Assembly (NCBI GenBank): GCA_010015745.1
Contig: ML978165.1
Coordinates: 248,001 to 312,000 of the forward strand
Reading direction: 5' to 3'
Origin: Setomelanomma holmii
Lineage: Eukaryota; Ascomycota; Dothideomycetes; Pleosporales; Phaeosphaeriaceae
DNA: 64,000 nt
Part shown: one piece after another, positions 10,686 to 21,863 of the stretch
Position numbering within the stretch: the stretch's first letter is position 1
How the letters are laid out: each line of letters opens with the position of its first letter
The notes under the pieces: model-generated
Told to the model about the DNA's origin: nothing
Databases searched by the model: none
Seen by the model: the letters and a program-made list of their open reading frames with translations, nothing else
Program-made: the position numbers and the translations under genes

Positions 10686-13600
10686 TCAGAGGTACAAGCT
10701 CGCACAATTGCAGATATCCCTGTGTTCACAAGTCAGCCATAATCCCAGATCCGTTCATACCAGCATAGCTAGTCTCACGCCCAAAACGCACCTCTTGATA
10801 AGTTCCTGACAAGTCCCCATCTTCTGAAACAGTGTCGGGTCACCAATGATGCGCGCCGCGTTCTTGACTTCCCTGCACGTCTCGTCCAAGCGCGTAATGA
10901 CGCGCACAATGGTGCCTTCCATGACGTCTGTCAGGTCGGTGATGCGGTTGAAAGACATGCCTCGGGCCCATTCGTACACGACTTCGACCATGCCAAAACG
11001 GGGCTTGGAGACGAAGTCGTTGGAGTCGTCGGTCGAGAGAATGACTTGGTGGAGGGTTTGGATTTCGTTCACTTTTTCGGAGATCTTGACAATAGCGGCG
11101 ACGCCGCGTGTGAGGCTGGCGGTGAGAGTGGGCTCGACGTCGGTCTTTTCCTGAAAGACGAAGGCAGAGAGGAGGGCAACGATCTCCTCGGGGGTATAGT
11201 CTGCGAGTACGTTCTCGAGGACAAGCTCGGTTAGCACCAGCTCATCAGCCGAGTGTATCTAGTCACAAGTCAGTACCTCTACATTGAGAACGCGAGTTGG
11301 GGCGTACCTCGCATGCTACTTTGCCCTTGAGCTCTACACGAGACCCGTCGTCGATGAAGCCTAGATCCTTGAGCACTCTTATGCGCTGTTCGTAGTCAGG
11401 CAACAACTGCAGGTTCTGGTCTGACATGAGCTGTCGAAGGGACAGGATGTTTTCCTTGATCAGCCATTGATCGTGCTCGACTTCGAAATGCTTCAAGAAA
11501 TTAGGACACTCCAGGCATTTCTTGTCAACGGCGTTATGCCCTTCCGTCACGCGAGCCTCCATCAATTCGCGGAATTTGAGGCTCTTGATGCGAGCGTAGT
11601 CAAACTCGTCCCAGTCCTCGTAGTTCCAAGACTGACATAGTGGAAGGAATTGATCTTGGGCGAGCTTCAGGGTGTCTTTCTTCCTGTTCAGATTCTGCAC
11701 CGACTCAGGTATATCGATGACAGTCTTAGTAAAGCATTCGATGTCACTGAGCGGGACAAGTGCTGTCCTGAGAACCAAATCTTTTGGGCTCTTGGGAAGA
11801 TTTCGAAAGAATCTGGCGAATGGACTTAGGTACGGCAGTAGATCATCTGCTTTCCGATCTTGATTCTGAGCAATCTCCAGGACTTTGATGCTGGGCTCGA
11901 GGCCTTTGCTTGTGCCATCTTGCATGAGCATGCCCGCTGTTCGTTTGTTGTCCTAGATCAATTAGCTCTGTATAGCATTGCAGGAATTGTAACTTGCTTT
12001 CTTGTATACTATCAGCCGATTTCTGCACAATGCCCGTCGACCAACCGGGTCGATAAGCAGACTGAGATGCACCTCGTTGGTGAGGCGCTTGTAGTCCTCG
12101 CAAGATTGATGGCAGGCCTCCAGATCTATATCACAGATCTTGCATGGCTCACGCTTGATCTTCTCCAAGTCGGCTTCATTGAGCTTGACTGTCTTCTCAT
12201 GCTCAGGCAAAAGAGCTTGGGTGGCATTCTCGCTAAAGCTGCGCTTGATCATCTCTTCAATCTTCAAAGCCTCAACTCGCAAGAGGTTCAACATCATGTT
12301 GTATGTGAGACGGAATTGGGATCGCAGCTTTGTCGGTTCACCAAGCATCATCTGCCGCAATCTGGCGGCTGGTGGCGCTTCATCGGCACCAGGCGCACAA
12401 ATGATGACGGTTCCAACAGTGTCAAGACCTCTACGACCAGCACGGCCAGCCATCTGCGTATATTCTCCGGGGAGCAAATCTCGGAACTCACGACCATCGT
12501 GCTTACGGAAGCCCGAAAACACGACTGTTCGAGTCGGCAAGTTGAGACCCATTGCGAAGGTTTCTGTCGCAAATAGCACCTTTACGAGCGTCTTAGCGAA
12601 AAGAATTTCAACCACCTCCTTCACGATCGGCAGCATGCCGCCGTGGTGTACGGCAATACCACGACTAAGCAGCTCCCGTAAGCGCTTGATCTGAGGCAAT
12701 TCTCGATCCTCCCGACTCAGTCTAGCTAGCGACTTCTCGATTGTCATGTGTATTGCGCTCTTCTCTGATGCATTGCAGTAGTCGATGTTTGAAAGTGCCT
12801 CCGCATTCTCCTCGCACCGCTTCTTGGAGAAAACGAATATGCAAGCCGGGAGCAAATCTTTGCCCTTAAGGTGCTGGACGAGATGCACCCAGATGTTTCG
12901 GTCCTGAGCAGCTGTCGTTCGGCCACCGCCACGGCCTGTTCTAGCAATGTTGCCGCGACCCCGATTGGGTGGTGGACCTCCACCTCGCGGTGCGCCGCCG
13001 CGACCACCGGCCTGTTGTCCTCTCCCTCGTTGAATCTGACCACCTCGTGCAGGTAGACCTCCTCGCCCACCGCCTCCTCGTCCTGTCGGGACATCCTTTG
13101 CAGTAGGTGCTTTGACTTTGTCCTTGCCGGACAAGACATCATTGGCTTCTTTCCATCCATTGTCTATGAACTTCTTATCGGCCGTGACAATCTTATAGAT
13201 GCCCTTTCCTGCCCAGAGATAGTGCTCAAGCGGGATGGGGCGCTTGGGCGTAGAGATGACGTAGATGTCCTTCTTCTTCGTCCGGCCAACCCAAGAAGCG
13301 AACTCGTAGGTGTTTGGTACGGTCGCTGAGAGAAGAATAAGTGTGACTTGCTCGGGCAGCATGATGATTACTTCCTCCCATACGACGCCTCGTTCTAGAT
13401 CGTTAACATAATGCACCTCGTCGAAAATGACAAACTCAACATCTCGAATCAGATCTGCGCCGCGATACAGCATACTCCGCAGAATCTCAGTTGTCATGAT
13501 GAGACAGCTTGCTTCTGGCCGAATCTGAACGTCTCCAGTGAGAATACCAACATCGTCGAATGTAAGGCGGAAGTCTCGGAACTTCTGATTACTCAATGCT

Positions 13601-14715
13601 TTTATGGGTGATGTGTAGATAGCTTTGGTCATATGTTTGGCGGCGAGGGCAATTGCGTACTCCGCGACCACAGTCTTTCCAGCAGACGTATGGGCAGCAA
13701 CGAAAACGGAATCCCCATTTTCGAGATGGTACACAGCCTCTTTCTGGAAAGTGTCAAGCTCGAATGGATATTCGCGAGCCATTTCCGGTACGAGCTCGCG
13801 GAAATTTATGATATCGCGATTGATGTCCACCATGTGAGCCCATTCACGCCCTCCCTTTCTCGAAGCGGCTATCGCGAGCGGACCATGTGGAGCTAGAGCG
13901 GGGAATTCAACAGGCAGTAGGGCATCAATCTCTTCTTCCCCTGGTGTTTGAGCATCGTCTCCGGGCGTGTCGAGGTCCTTGTCTTTGGTAGCAACACCAT
14001 TGATGCCTTCGTCTTCATCAACTTCATCGTCTCCAGTGCCTTTTGATGTCTCTCCTAAGGTGTCTTCAACCTCCTTAGCGGTCTTGCTGTCCGTACTTGA
14101 CTTCTTCTGGAAGTCCAGTCCTCGCGTGAAACCTGGTGGGATTTCCAGTAATCCACCCTTGGCGCTGAAGTTAATGACACGATCCAGGCCGCCGCTCTTC
14201 TTAGCATTGGCATTTTCCTGTTGCATTATTGCTTCATCTTCGATTGCAGCAATTGCTTCAACGCCATCGAGGCCACCAGGTGCAAATGGAAAGAAGCCAG
14301 CAGCTCCGCGGACAAACTCAGCCCTGTTTGCAGGCTTCCGCAGTAGTGAGGTAGAATTTTTCGCTGTTGCTGAGTTCGCTGGAACGGTGACTTCCTCATA
14401 GCCCGTGACACGACCTTCAAGTCCCTCGCGCGTAAAGCGGATGATGGTTCGTGTCTGTGTTGGCGCAATCTGAAAGAGACTGCGGTAGTTGGTGGGCGCC
14501 TCCCACCGCTGCTGCAACTGGTCCAACCATTGTGCGTTGAATGACCGCGATGGTGTCAAGAATTCTTCTTCCAGCTCTTTCTTGATAATATCCTTCGTTT
14601 TGCGTTGTCGCTTCGGCGGACGCTGCTCGCCAGCTATAGAGTCTACCCAGCCTGCGTCGTCAAGCGAAGTGCTGCTCACTCGCAACTTTTCAAGCTCTAC
14701 AGAAAGGGCCTCCAT
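10686..14715 (-). CDS. SKI2: Ski2-type DExH RNA helicase of the SKI complex
   Basis: 3'-5' RNA helicase that, with Ski3 and Ski8, feeds mRNA into the cytoplasmic exosome for turnover and for non-stop and no-go decay. About 1,290 residues, the usual length. In order: Ski2 N-terminal region (WLDQLQQRWEAPTNYRSLFQ); nucleotide-binding motif AHTSAGKTVVAEYA; DEVH box in FDEVHYVND; SAT motif in LLSATVPNTYEFASW; a Gly/Arg-rich stretch (about residues 545-600); motif VI in QMAGRAGRRGLDTVG; then the arch/winged-helix region and the C-terminal DSHCT-like helical domain. Four exons: the ORF start is at 14715, exon 1 ends at IVYKK, an intron with a GCAAGT donor follows, then an intron after KGKVACE, and a short last exon reading DICNCASLYL with TGA at 10686-10688. 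That ending matches the conserved Ski2 C-terminus and replaces the readthrough end at 10755. Confidence 0.93.
11953..11997 (-). other. GC-AG intron in SKI2
   Basis: A 45-nt intron with donor GCAAGT and acceptor CTAG, with a GCTAAT branch-like site. Removing it joins IVYKK to DNKRTAGML in one frame, which fits Ski2 proteins; without removal the frame ends within 11 codons. No GT donor nearby gives a working join. Confidence 0.7.
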
Positions 14716-15034
14716 CGTAGTGGTGATTTAGCTAGAGAGTATTCTGTGAGTGGGCAAGCTTTAGAATGGATGACGCAGCCACTTGTTTGTCACTAGCGCT
14801 AGGTTGCAGTCGCTCAGCCATTTATTTCAGCCACGCGGGGCAGAGAGCGGAAGCGATACGATGCATGACGGAATAGCTCTACCACAGCTGCCGATCGACT
14901 AAAGCTGTATCTGCATAATCGTGTTTTGTGTGAAACATGAGGTATTCTTTGGTATCTACATAAATTTGGTTCGAGTCCAGCGCCACGCTATGCAAATAAT
15001 TCAATCGTCAAATCGTGGAACAATGAAGTAAGCT
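14716..15034. other. intergenic, SKI2 promoter and CSM3 3' end
   Basis: About 320 bases. A T-loop-like string at 14968-14978 was considered as a tRNA part and rejected. Nothing else seen. Confidence 0.4.
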
Positions 15035-15881
15035 TCACCAGTCCATCCCCGCCATTGCGTCCATCTCATCAGCGAATGGATCATCCTCAGCCGCGGCTGT
15101 TCCCGTGGGTATGGTTCTCGGTGCCGAAGTGCTCGGCGGCACACCCTCTGCAAGAAGAGCATCCAGTTCATCTTCGTCGGGCTCGACATCTGCAGAGTCC
15201 TGAGCTGTGCCATTTCGGCCCAGGGCTTGCCTCTCCTGGCCGGACTCCGTCTCTCTAGCATTACCCTCAGCTTGCTGCACATACATATCGTCGCCGTTCC
15301 CATCTGCCACTGGTTTGTCCTGCACGATCTCATCGATGTCATCGTCACCACGTTCTGTGGTCCGCCGCGGCTTGCCTTCGTCTATCCAATCCTTTCGCAT
15401 CATTTGCATGCGCTTCGTGTGTCCCACCTTCTCGATGATTGCAAGCGCGTCTGCAAACTTGGCGCGGGGATACAGGTCATCGAGCCACAGCTGATACATG
15501 TTCAGCATGCGGGCAATGTCTCCGTACTGTGACGCTGTCAGCAGCCGACTTGATCCCAGAGTAGCTCCAACCCACTTCATGGCCCTTCCCTTTGAAGCGC
15601 AGTCGCTCCTTCGAGATATTGCGTAGCCTAGGGATACCAGGATCTGAAAGCAATCGGTGGTCGTCGAGTTTAGGTATTGGTATGCGCTTCTTGGTGACAA
15701 CAATCTCCTCATCCAACCCAAGGCCATCGCCGGTAATACCAGATGTTTTCGCGGCCGATTTCGATTGGGTCTGATTGTCGTAGCTGGGTGTATTGTCTCT
15801 GCCCTCGGCGATGCCATTGAGGATTGCGTCAAGCTCGTCGTCTGAGGGAACATCGCGGGCCTGTGGGCTCATTGGCGCCAT
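15035..15881 (-). CDS. CSM3: Csm3/Swi3 (TIPIN) replication fork protection protein
   Basis: Partner of Tof1/Swi1 in the fork protection complex, which stabilises stalled replication forks and signals to the S-phase checkpoint. Two exons, about 265 residues. Exon 1 starts at the ATG at 15881 (MAPMSPQARDVPSDDELDAI) and ends at RLRFKGKGHE; a 49-nt GTGGGT...CACAG intron joins it to YGDIARMLNMYQLWLDDLYP, the heart of the Swi3 domain, followed by AKFADALAIIEKVGHTKRM. The C-terminal third is acidic and low in complexity, ending FADEMDAMAGMDW. A second in-frame ATG at 15872 is a possible alternative start. It is divergent from HPR1 across a 432-base promoter that holds an MluI cell-cycle box. Confidence 0.9.
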
Positions 15882-16313
15882 GGTTCCTGGTTCTGAACGC
15901 GACACGTCTCTTTTTTGGAGTTCAGATATCGAGGTTTTGCACTGAAGTAATAATCTGTGCCATTGCCATTGCTGGATGACGCGACGCGTTCTAGCGTGAT
16001 CTATCACTAGCCACAAGCACGGACATTGCGCTAACGAAGCCACCAAAATTGTGAACCCAAACTCCACGACCAGGGTCCACTCACGCAGATCCATAGCAGC
16101 AGCCCTCAAGTGCATTCGAGCATCCTCACGTGTTGGTGCTAGTCAGTCGAGAATCACCAACTCGTCACAGCGCAATTCTTTGCAGTCGTATATTTGCATC
16201 GTCGCTGTGAATTGTGTGCACAACGCCTCGCTGTTTCCCGGCCGGAAACTCCCAAGAAAGCCTCAACCGTATCAGCGGGCTGCAGTCCCCAGCCAGACTA
16301 CCAGTCTCACACC
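15882..16313. promoter_or_regulatory. shared divergent promoter of CSM3 and HPR1
   Basis: The 432 bases between the two start codons point outward to CSM3 (minus) and HPR1 (plus). The sequence contains an ACGCGT box near the CSM3 side and no recognisable coding region. Shared regulation is inference from the arrangement. Confidence 0.6.
15984..15989. promoter_or_regulatory. MluI cell-cycle box (ACGCGT)
   Basis: A perfect ACGCGT, preceded directly by an ACGCG half (GACGCGACGCGT), 103 bases upstream of the CSM3 ATG. In yeasts ACGCGT binds MBF (Mbp1-Swi6) and drives G1/S expression of replication genes, which fits Csm3. Binding in this fungus is inference. Confidence 0.5.
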
Positions 16314-18513
16314 ATGACAGTCCGCAGTGAAGCCTCACAGGATGCCTTAACGCAGAGGCTGGAGTACCTGCTGCAACGTGCGCGTACTGTAAAGACGAGC
16401 TCAACCATCGATCCGCCCCTTCAAGTCTTCGAGCTTGTGCCAGAAAGTGAGCCGTTGTTCGGCAATATTGAAGGCGAAAAGGAAGCGCGCTTCCTCGCAG
16501 TGGAAAGTGCGGCAAAGAGCTTGTTCTATTCCTATCTTGTTAGTCAGCTTCCTATATGCGCGAGCCGTGCTTACATGTCTAGGGATCGACTCAAATTGAT
16601 GAGCCCGCGTTTGTGACAATATGGAATCTGCTGGATGTCCTGCAGTATTGTGGTGATCGAGGTGCGTACGATGGCGACGTGACCACCGACAGTCCTAACA
16701 AAAGCAGAGCTATGTTCGCCGCAGTCGATCCTACTGCTCATTGAGGAACTACTTGACAGTCAGTCGATCGAAGGATGCAGAACAGTCTTCAACTTTCTAG
16801 AGTCACGAAGAGAGGCTATCATCGCTGTACGAAGTCGCGAGCCTACTCCAAGTTCTCGCTGACCTTTGCCCAGATCAATTCCAAGAACAAGGACTTGGTC
16901 ATTCTGCGGTTGTGCAATGAACTTCTTCGCCGATTGTCCCGCGCAGAAGACCCAGTATTCTGCGGCCGTGTATACATCTTCATGTTCCAAAGCTTCCCAC
17001 TGGGGGACAAAAGCTCAGTCAACCTTCGTGGCAATTTCCACGTGGAGAATGTGACGACGTTCGAAGATTACTTAATGGAGTCGAGCGCGCTTGACGATCC
17101 GATGCAGCTCGACGATTCGGCGTCCGCACCTGCAGTAAAAGAAGAGCCAAAGTCAGAGGAGCTGGCAGTCAAGCTTGGGGGACCCAACGTACGCAAGGAG
17201 GGCAAGGCGGCCACGATGGACATTGAGACCCTCTATCCTGTGTTCTGGTCACTGCAGCACTCGTTCTCAAATCCGCCACGACTATTCGAAGCCGATCACT
17301 TCAGCCAATTCCAGCGAAGTCTCGAAGCCACCCTGGCGAAGTTCAAGGAGGTGCCAAAGGTTATACAGGCTGGAGATTCTGATTGCACGAAGGGACAACA
17401 AAAGCGCGCAGACGACAGTTACGACGCCTTCGCGAACACCTATAACCCTAAGTACCTCACAAGCCGCGATTTGTTCAAGCTCGAGGTATGCTATCTGTGC
17501 AAATTTGGTTGAGGCGCTATGACTGATCGATTCCAGTTGAGTGATCTCGCTTTTCAGCGGCACATCCTTGTGCAAGCACTGATTCTCATCGAATTTCTAT
17601 TAGCACTGACAGAAAAGGCAAAGAGCAAGCCAATCTATCAGAATGCACAGAAAGCGATGCAGTACAAGTTCACACTTCGTGAAGAGGACGTGAGTTCCAT
17701 CCCCTTCTTCTTCCCCCGCTCGGCTTCGCGCTCTGGTTTGCCACACAGCATGACCATCACCACCTCGGCTGACCACAGTTGCACAGACCGAATGGGCGTT
17801 GGGCATCAGGACAGCCATCGCAAATTACCTGCAGGAGGGCCCAGAAGGCAAAATCTACTACCGAATGGTAGACACGGTACTGTCCCGCGATAAGAATTGG
17901 GTAAGGTGGAAAATGGAAAATTGCCAGCCGTTCACTCGCGACAGAGTACCTACCAAGGATTATTCCCAGGCAAAGTCCGCCGCTCAGAGAGCTGTACAGA
18001 TCAAGAAGCCTTCGAAGCCTGTGGGGGTTCCTGCTACCATGAACTTCCTTTACAACAATGAGGCAGAAAAGGGGCTTGCACAGCTACGACAGACTGACAG
18101 GTATGTGCTCCGTTCATCCGACTGACGACCTGATTCAGCTTCTCACACCTGTCAGGTTCAATGTGCCGAATGCAGAGTCATATGCAACCAAAGTCCGAAT
18201 GACAGACTTGGACTTGGAAATGGCGGATACGGACGAAGAAAGACGCGAGGTGGGGGGCAAAAAGAGTAGCTATGTCTGGAAAGGGCTTCGTCTTGCTTCC
18301 AAGAAACAGCTGAGCTCATTTGACAGGATCGAACATGGTAAAGGTCTGGAGGCTCTTCAGCCGGTCACCTCTTCCATTGAGGCGACCGGCGATGACACTG
18401 CGCCCACAGTGTCGGATGACAGGGGTTCAGATCCGCAAGCAGAGCATCAAAGCGTCGAGGAGCAGCGGGCCGACCAACACAGTCAAGTGACTGCGGACAC
18501 AGCAACATCGTAG
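16314..18513 (+). CDS. HPR1: THO complex subunit 1 (Hpr1/THOC1)
   Basis: Subunit of the THO/TREX complex, which couples transcription elongation to mRNA export and limits R-loops. Seven exons give about 619 residues. The start is the ATG at 16314 in the context ACCATGA; an upstream in-frame GTG is not needed. Exons join at 16538/16583, 16661/16708, 16826/16874, 17485/17537, 17689/17787 and 18100/18156, each with GT..AG and restoring one frame. Family segments are VTIWNLLDVLQYCGDRELCS, SKNKDLVILRLCNELLRRLS and RAEDPVFCGRVYIFMFQSFP, followed by DKSSVNLRGNFHVENVTTFE, all typical of the THOC1 domain. The C-terminal 150 residues are polar and less conserved. Some short exons (79 and 119 nt) make single-ORF prediction miss most of the N-terminal part. 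Confidence 0.92.
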
Positions 18514-21500
18514 GAGCAGGGGCGTTCAACGCCTGTACGAGTTAGGTATGAAATGTCGAGGACCCGGAGCTCATGCATCTTCCCCAAGCTTTCCTCCATA
18601 CGACGACGTGCAGTATGGGGAAGGGTTGTGGCGTTTTGCCGCCGGAATACTCTGTCTGCACAGGTGGGCCTGGGGAAAGTATTTCCCCGAACGATTCTCA
18701 TCGTATCGACAAGGTCATCCGCCTCTCGAATTCTAGGCAAGGATTTGTCCAGCCGCCAAAGGCGTCTGTCAATCTGCAACAACGCCACGATCTACGACGA
18801 GGACACCGAATGCGGCGCAAGCCAGCAGTGGAGATGAAAGGGCAGCCGGATTAATAGCATCATGCACGATATACTGACACCTGGGGGGGATGGGAAAGTG
18901 GCATCCCAGGAATCTTGTCTGATGTAACGGCAGCGACCAAGAAGCCTGGCTTCGTTCCTGGCTGGGATGACGGAGTTTTCTGGCATCCCAGAAATGAGTC
19001 GAGCCTTAAAGTGCCGTCGCGGGCCGGTATAGTGGCGGGCGATGGGGCCGTGTAAATCAGGCTCATTCAAGCACCAGAGTGCGTTGTCAGCATTTGAACC
19101 ACGTTCGTGGCCGATGCTGCATCCTGCCGAAATGAAAGGGACTGGTTGTACCACATCTCACGACCAGACTCCACTTGCGAGAGCATCATCGCTGTGCTAC
19201 TGTGTGTGGTGGAACTGTATCAATGCAAAGTTTCGAACCACAGCTGAAGCACAACACCGTTTCGTTCTCGACTGCGCTGAGTTGGTCGCAGAGTCAATAC
19301 GACACCCACCGTGTGGGTCGAGCATAATCTTGAAAGACGGTGCAGTATGTTCTGCCGAAGTGTAGACGGCAGGCACCCTTGCGACTATCAAACCCGCGCC
19401 TGCTCCGCCGTCCACCAATGGCTCACTGCAAATTCCGCCCGCGGTTTCGCTCCTCCTGTCATTTTACGCCCACGCACATCGGTCCAACCAGGCGGTCTTG
19501 GCGGCGTTTTGCAAATGGACCGCGATGCCGCCCTCGGCATAGCCTTTGGAGATTGCTGATTGCGTATGCTGGCAATTGTGTGGTGGTCTTTTTCCCTTCC
19601 CAAACGCTGGTGGTTACCCATGTGCCTCACGAACTGGCGGCGCGATTTGCTCGCTAGCACACGATGAGTGCATGTGCCGAGCTATTCTTTGGTGCTGGTA
19701 CCCACTCGCCTGCCAATTTTGACATCTGCGCCTAACGTGAGCGTTGGATCGGTTGGAGTTGACGTACCGGATCAGGCACGGGAGAAGTTGGCGATCGCCG
19801 CAGAACGGCCTTAGAACAAGCATGGGGTGGCTTGCGATCATGGCGCAGGCAGGCGCATCGTTTCCTGCACGAGAGACAGCCCACCGTCGTCGCAGCCTCA
19901 TGGAATAAGTCGCTTTGGTGTGCAGCCCAGCCTAGTTGCACCGCGTGCTCCACGAGATCCATGATTTTTCGCAGTCGCGCGCTGCCGCTGTCAAGCATAG
20001 GCGACACAGCGCCGGTGTTGCACCACACAGAGCCTTCGAGAAACATGCTGCCGGGGCGGGCCGGGCTGGGCTGTCGCCGTTGGATCGCTTGTCCAGCCAG
20101 ATCTCTTGCTCGTTCGCAACCAGCCTCGTTCATTGGCAGCACTCATCCACTAGGCGCCGACATTTCGCTACGACAGATTTCGCAGGTGTGCAGCACCAGG
20201 AACACAAATCCAGCTAGACGCGCTTTGCTGGTGGACGCTGCCCAGGTGGATACACCGACGGTTGAAGGCGTCAAGGCGCGATGTTCATGCATCTCATGGG
20301 CGCGATGGGCGGCTCAAAGGACTAGCAAGGCTGATGCAAAGCGTTCCTGACGCAATTACGGGCCACGACCGTGGTCAGGACAGCTGCCAGAGGGGCAGCT
20401 CAGAAGCCGCCGGCCACTTACTGCTGCATGCACTTGCATGGACGCAGAGGACAGCCGCGTGAATATTCAGGTTACTCGACAGTAGTAGGGCACACTCGGG
20501 GGCCTTCCATCCCAAGTCCGACGTTCTACCTCACCACCATCTTCGTCCACCCACGGCCTGGACTAAAGCAGCATTGCCAGCAGACACCCCGCAACTTTTT
20601 CTAATAAGCGTTGCCGAGCCGGGGTTCCCTGCAACCACTGTCCTCGATCCCTGTCGCCTGCTGCTGCATGTCCCTTGAGCTCCCGTTTGTGCTATGGCCA
20701 TGCATTAAGCCAATGATGGCGCCCCATCTGCCTTGATGGTCGATTCTTCGACGCCACGGAGCAGACCATGTCGTCGGCGGTTTTCTCCACGCATCCATGA
20801 GTAACTTGCAGAGCCCCCATGTCGGCGTACTGCCGCTATTTACCTTGGAGGGGAGGGACCCCGGCACCAGCACACATGATCCAGTGCCCTTCCGGAGCGG
20901 GAGCGGGCATCTCTCCTTCACAGGGCCGAGCTACCGTATCCCTGTGTCCAGGGCTCTTGGGGACCTGCTGGCCCTCGACTGTCACGCTTCTGGTTGTGTA
21001 ACGGGCTCCAGATCCTCGATAGAAAATCATGTTCCATGCGTGGTCCGACCCCAGTCCATCGCACTTCTCTTAACCTCGATTTTATCCGGATCGTCGACAG
21101 TAGAGTACCGTCAAGCCTCTCTGTCTGAATGATCTGTCGCTCTCCCCTGCCCTGCCGCTATCGCTGATATAGCCTCCGACGGTCCCTGAGCTTACTTACA
21201 AAGGGCTCCTCATCGTCAACTTCAGGTGATCTTTCTCGACTACCAAGAGCCAGCCGGCTGCTCACCATATCACCGTCTCACCTTGATCAAAGATCACTCA
21301 ACAAGCGCCCACGACCATCGGCAGTCTTTATTTGGCTCCCAGTATCACCTCCCCAGCAGCTTCTATTTCGAGCTCAACGTTGCACCAGAACTCCGCGCCC
21401 CAGTCCCAACCAAGGTGCGACATTAGGCATTCAGCCTACCTCTGCATAGCAACAATTCCAAAGAGTCTTCGGCACGGGACTCCAAATCTGTTTGTTCGTA

Positions 21501-21863
21501 ACGATTCTGCAACCTTTACGAGTTGAGTGGACTATACTTCAGCTCGGGGATTAAGATATCACGGCCATCAACCCTCACTCACGCCGATCGTCCATCTTCA
21601 GCCCCGCACTGGGTCTGGGTTCCAACCTCACTTCCTCACAACAAGCTTATCCAACTTGCTACTCTTCGCCTTACGGGTTTGCTTGACTGTTACTGCGTTG
21701 CATGTAGCTTTTGACGACCTACTCATCTGGGTTTCTCAGCGAGCAAGTCTGCAAAGCGATAAGGTCAGCGATATCCTACCTTATTGTCCCTACGCGCTGA
21801 CGAAAGAATTTCAGGGGCCAATCAGTCTCCAGTGCCTCCCTAAAATTTGTCCTCAAAGCCCCA
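18514..21863. other. 3.3-kb gene-poor region upstream of the homeobox gene
   Basis: No ORF here resembles a protein I know; the longest (e.g. 172 codons at 19832-20350) have arginine/serine-rich random-like composition. From about 21.1 kb the plus strand becomes rich in C and T, as expected for the transcribed leader of the homeobox gene. Two similar hairpins lie at 18887-18907 and 18962-18991, and a 7-bp inverted repeat (GGGGAAA/TTTCCCC) at 18672-18688. Confidence 0.5.
18887..18991. repeat. pair of similar small hairpins
   Basis: The first has arms GGGATG (18887-18892) and CATCCC (18902-18907). The second has arms CTGGGATG (18962-18969) and CATCCCAG (18984-18991). The right arms share the context TGGCATCCCAG-AAT. 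This looks like a local duplication of a foldable element; its function is unknown. Confidence 0.4.

Noticed and set aside
14968..14978. GGTTCGAGTCC, a T-loop/B-box-like string, as part of a tRNA gene
   Set aside because: No A-box, anticodon arm or matching acceptor stem could be placed at the right distance on the plus strand.
19832..20350. 172-codon ORF on the plus strand in the homeobox upstream region
   Set aside because: Arg/Ser/Cys-rich random-like composition with overlapping ORFs in other frames; no family resemblance.
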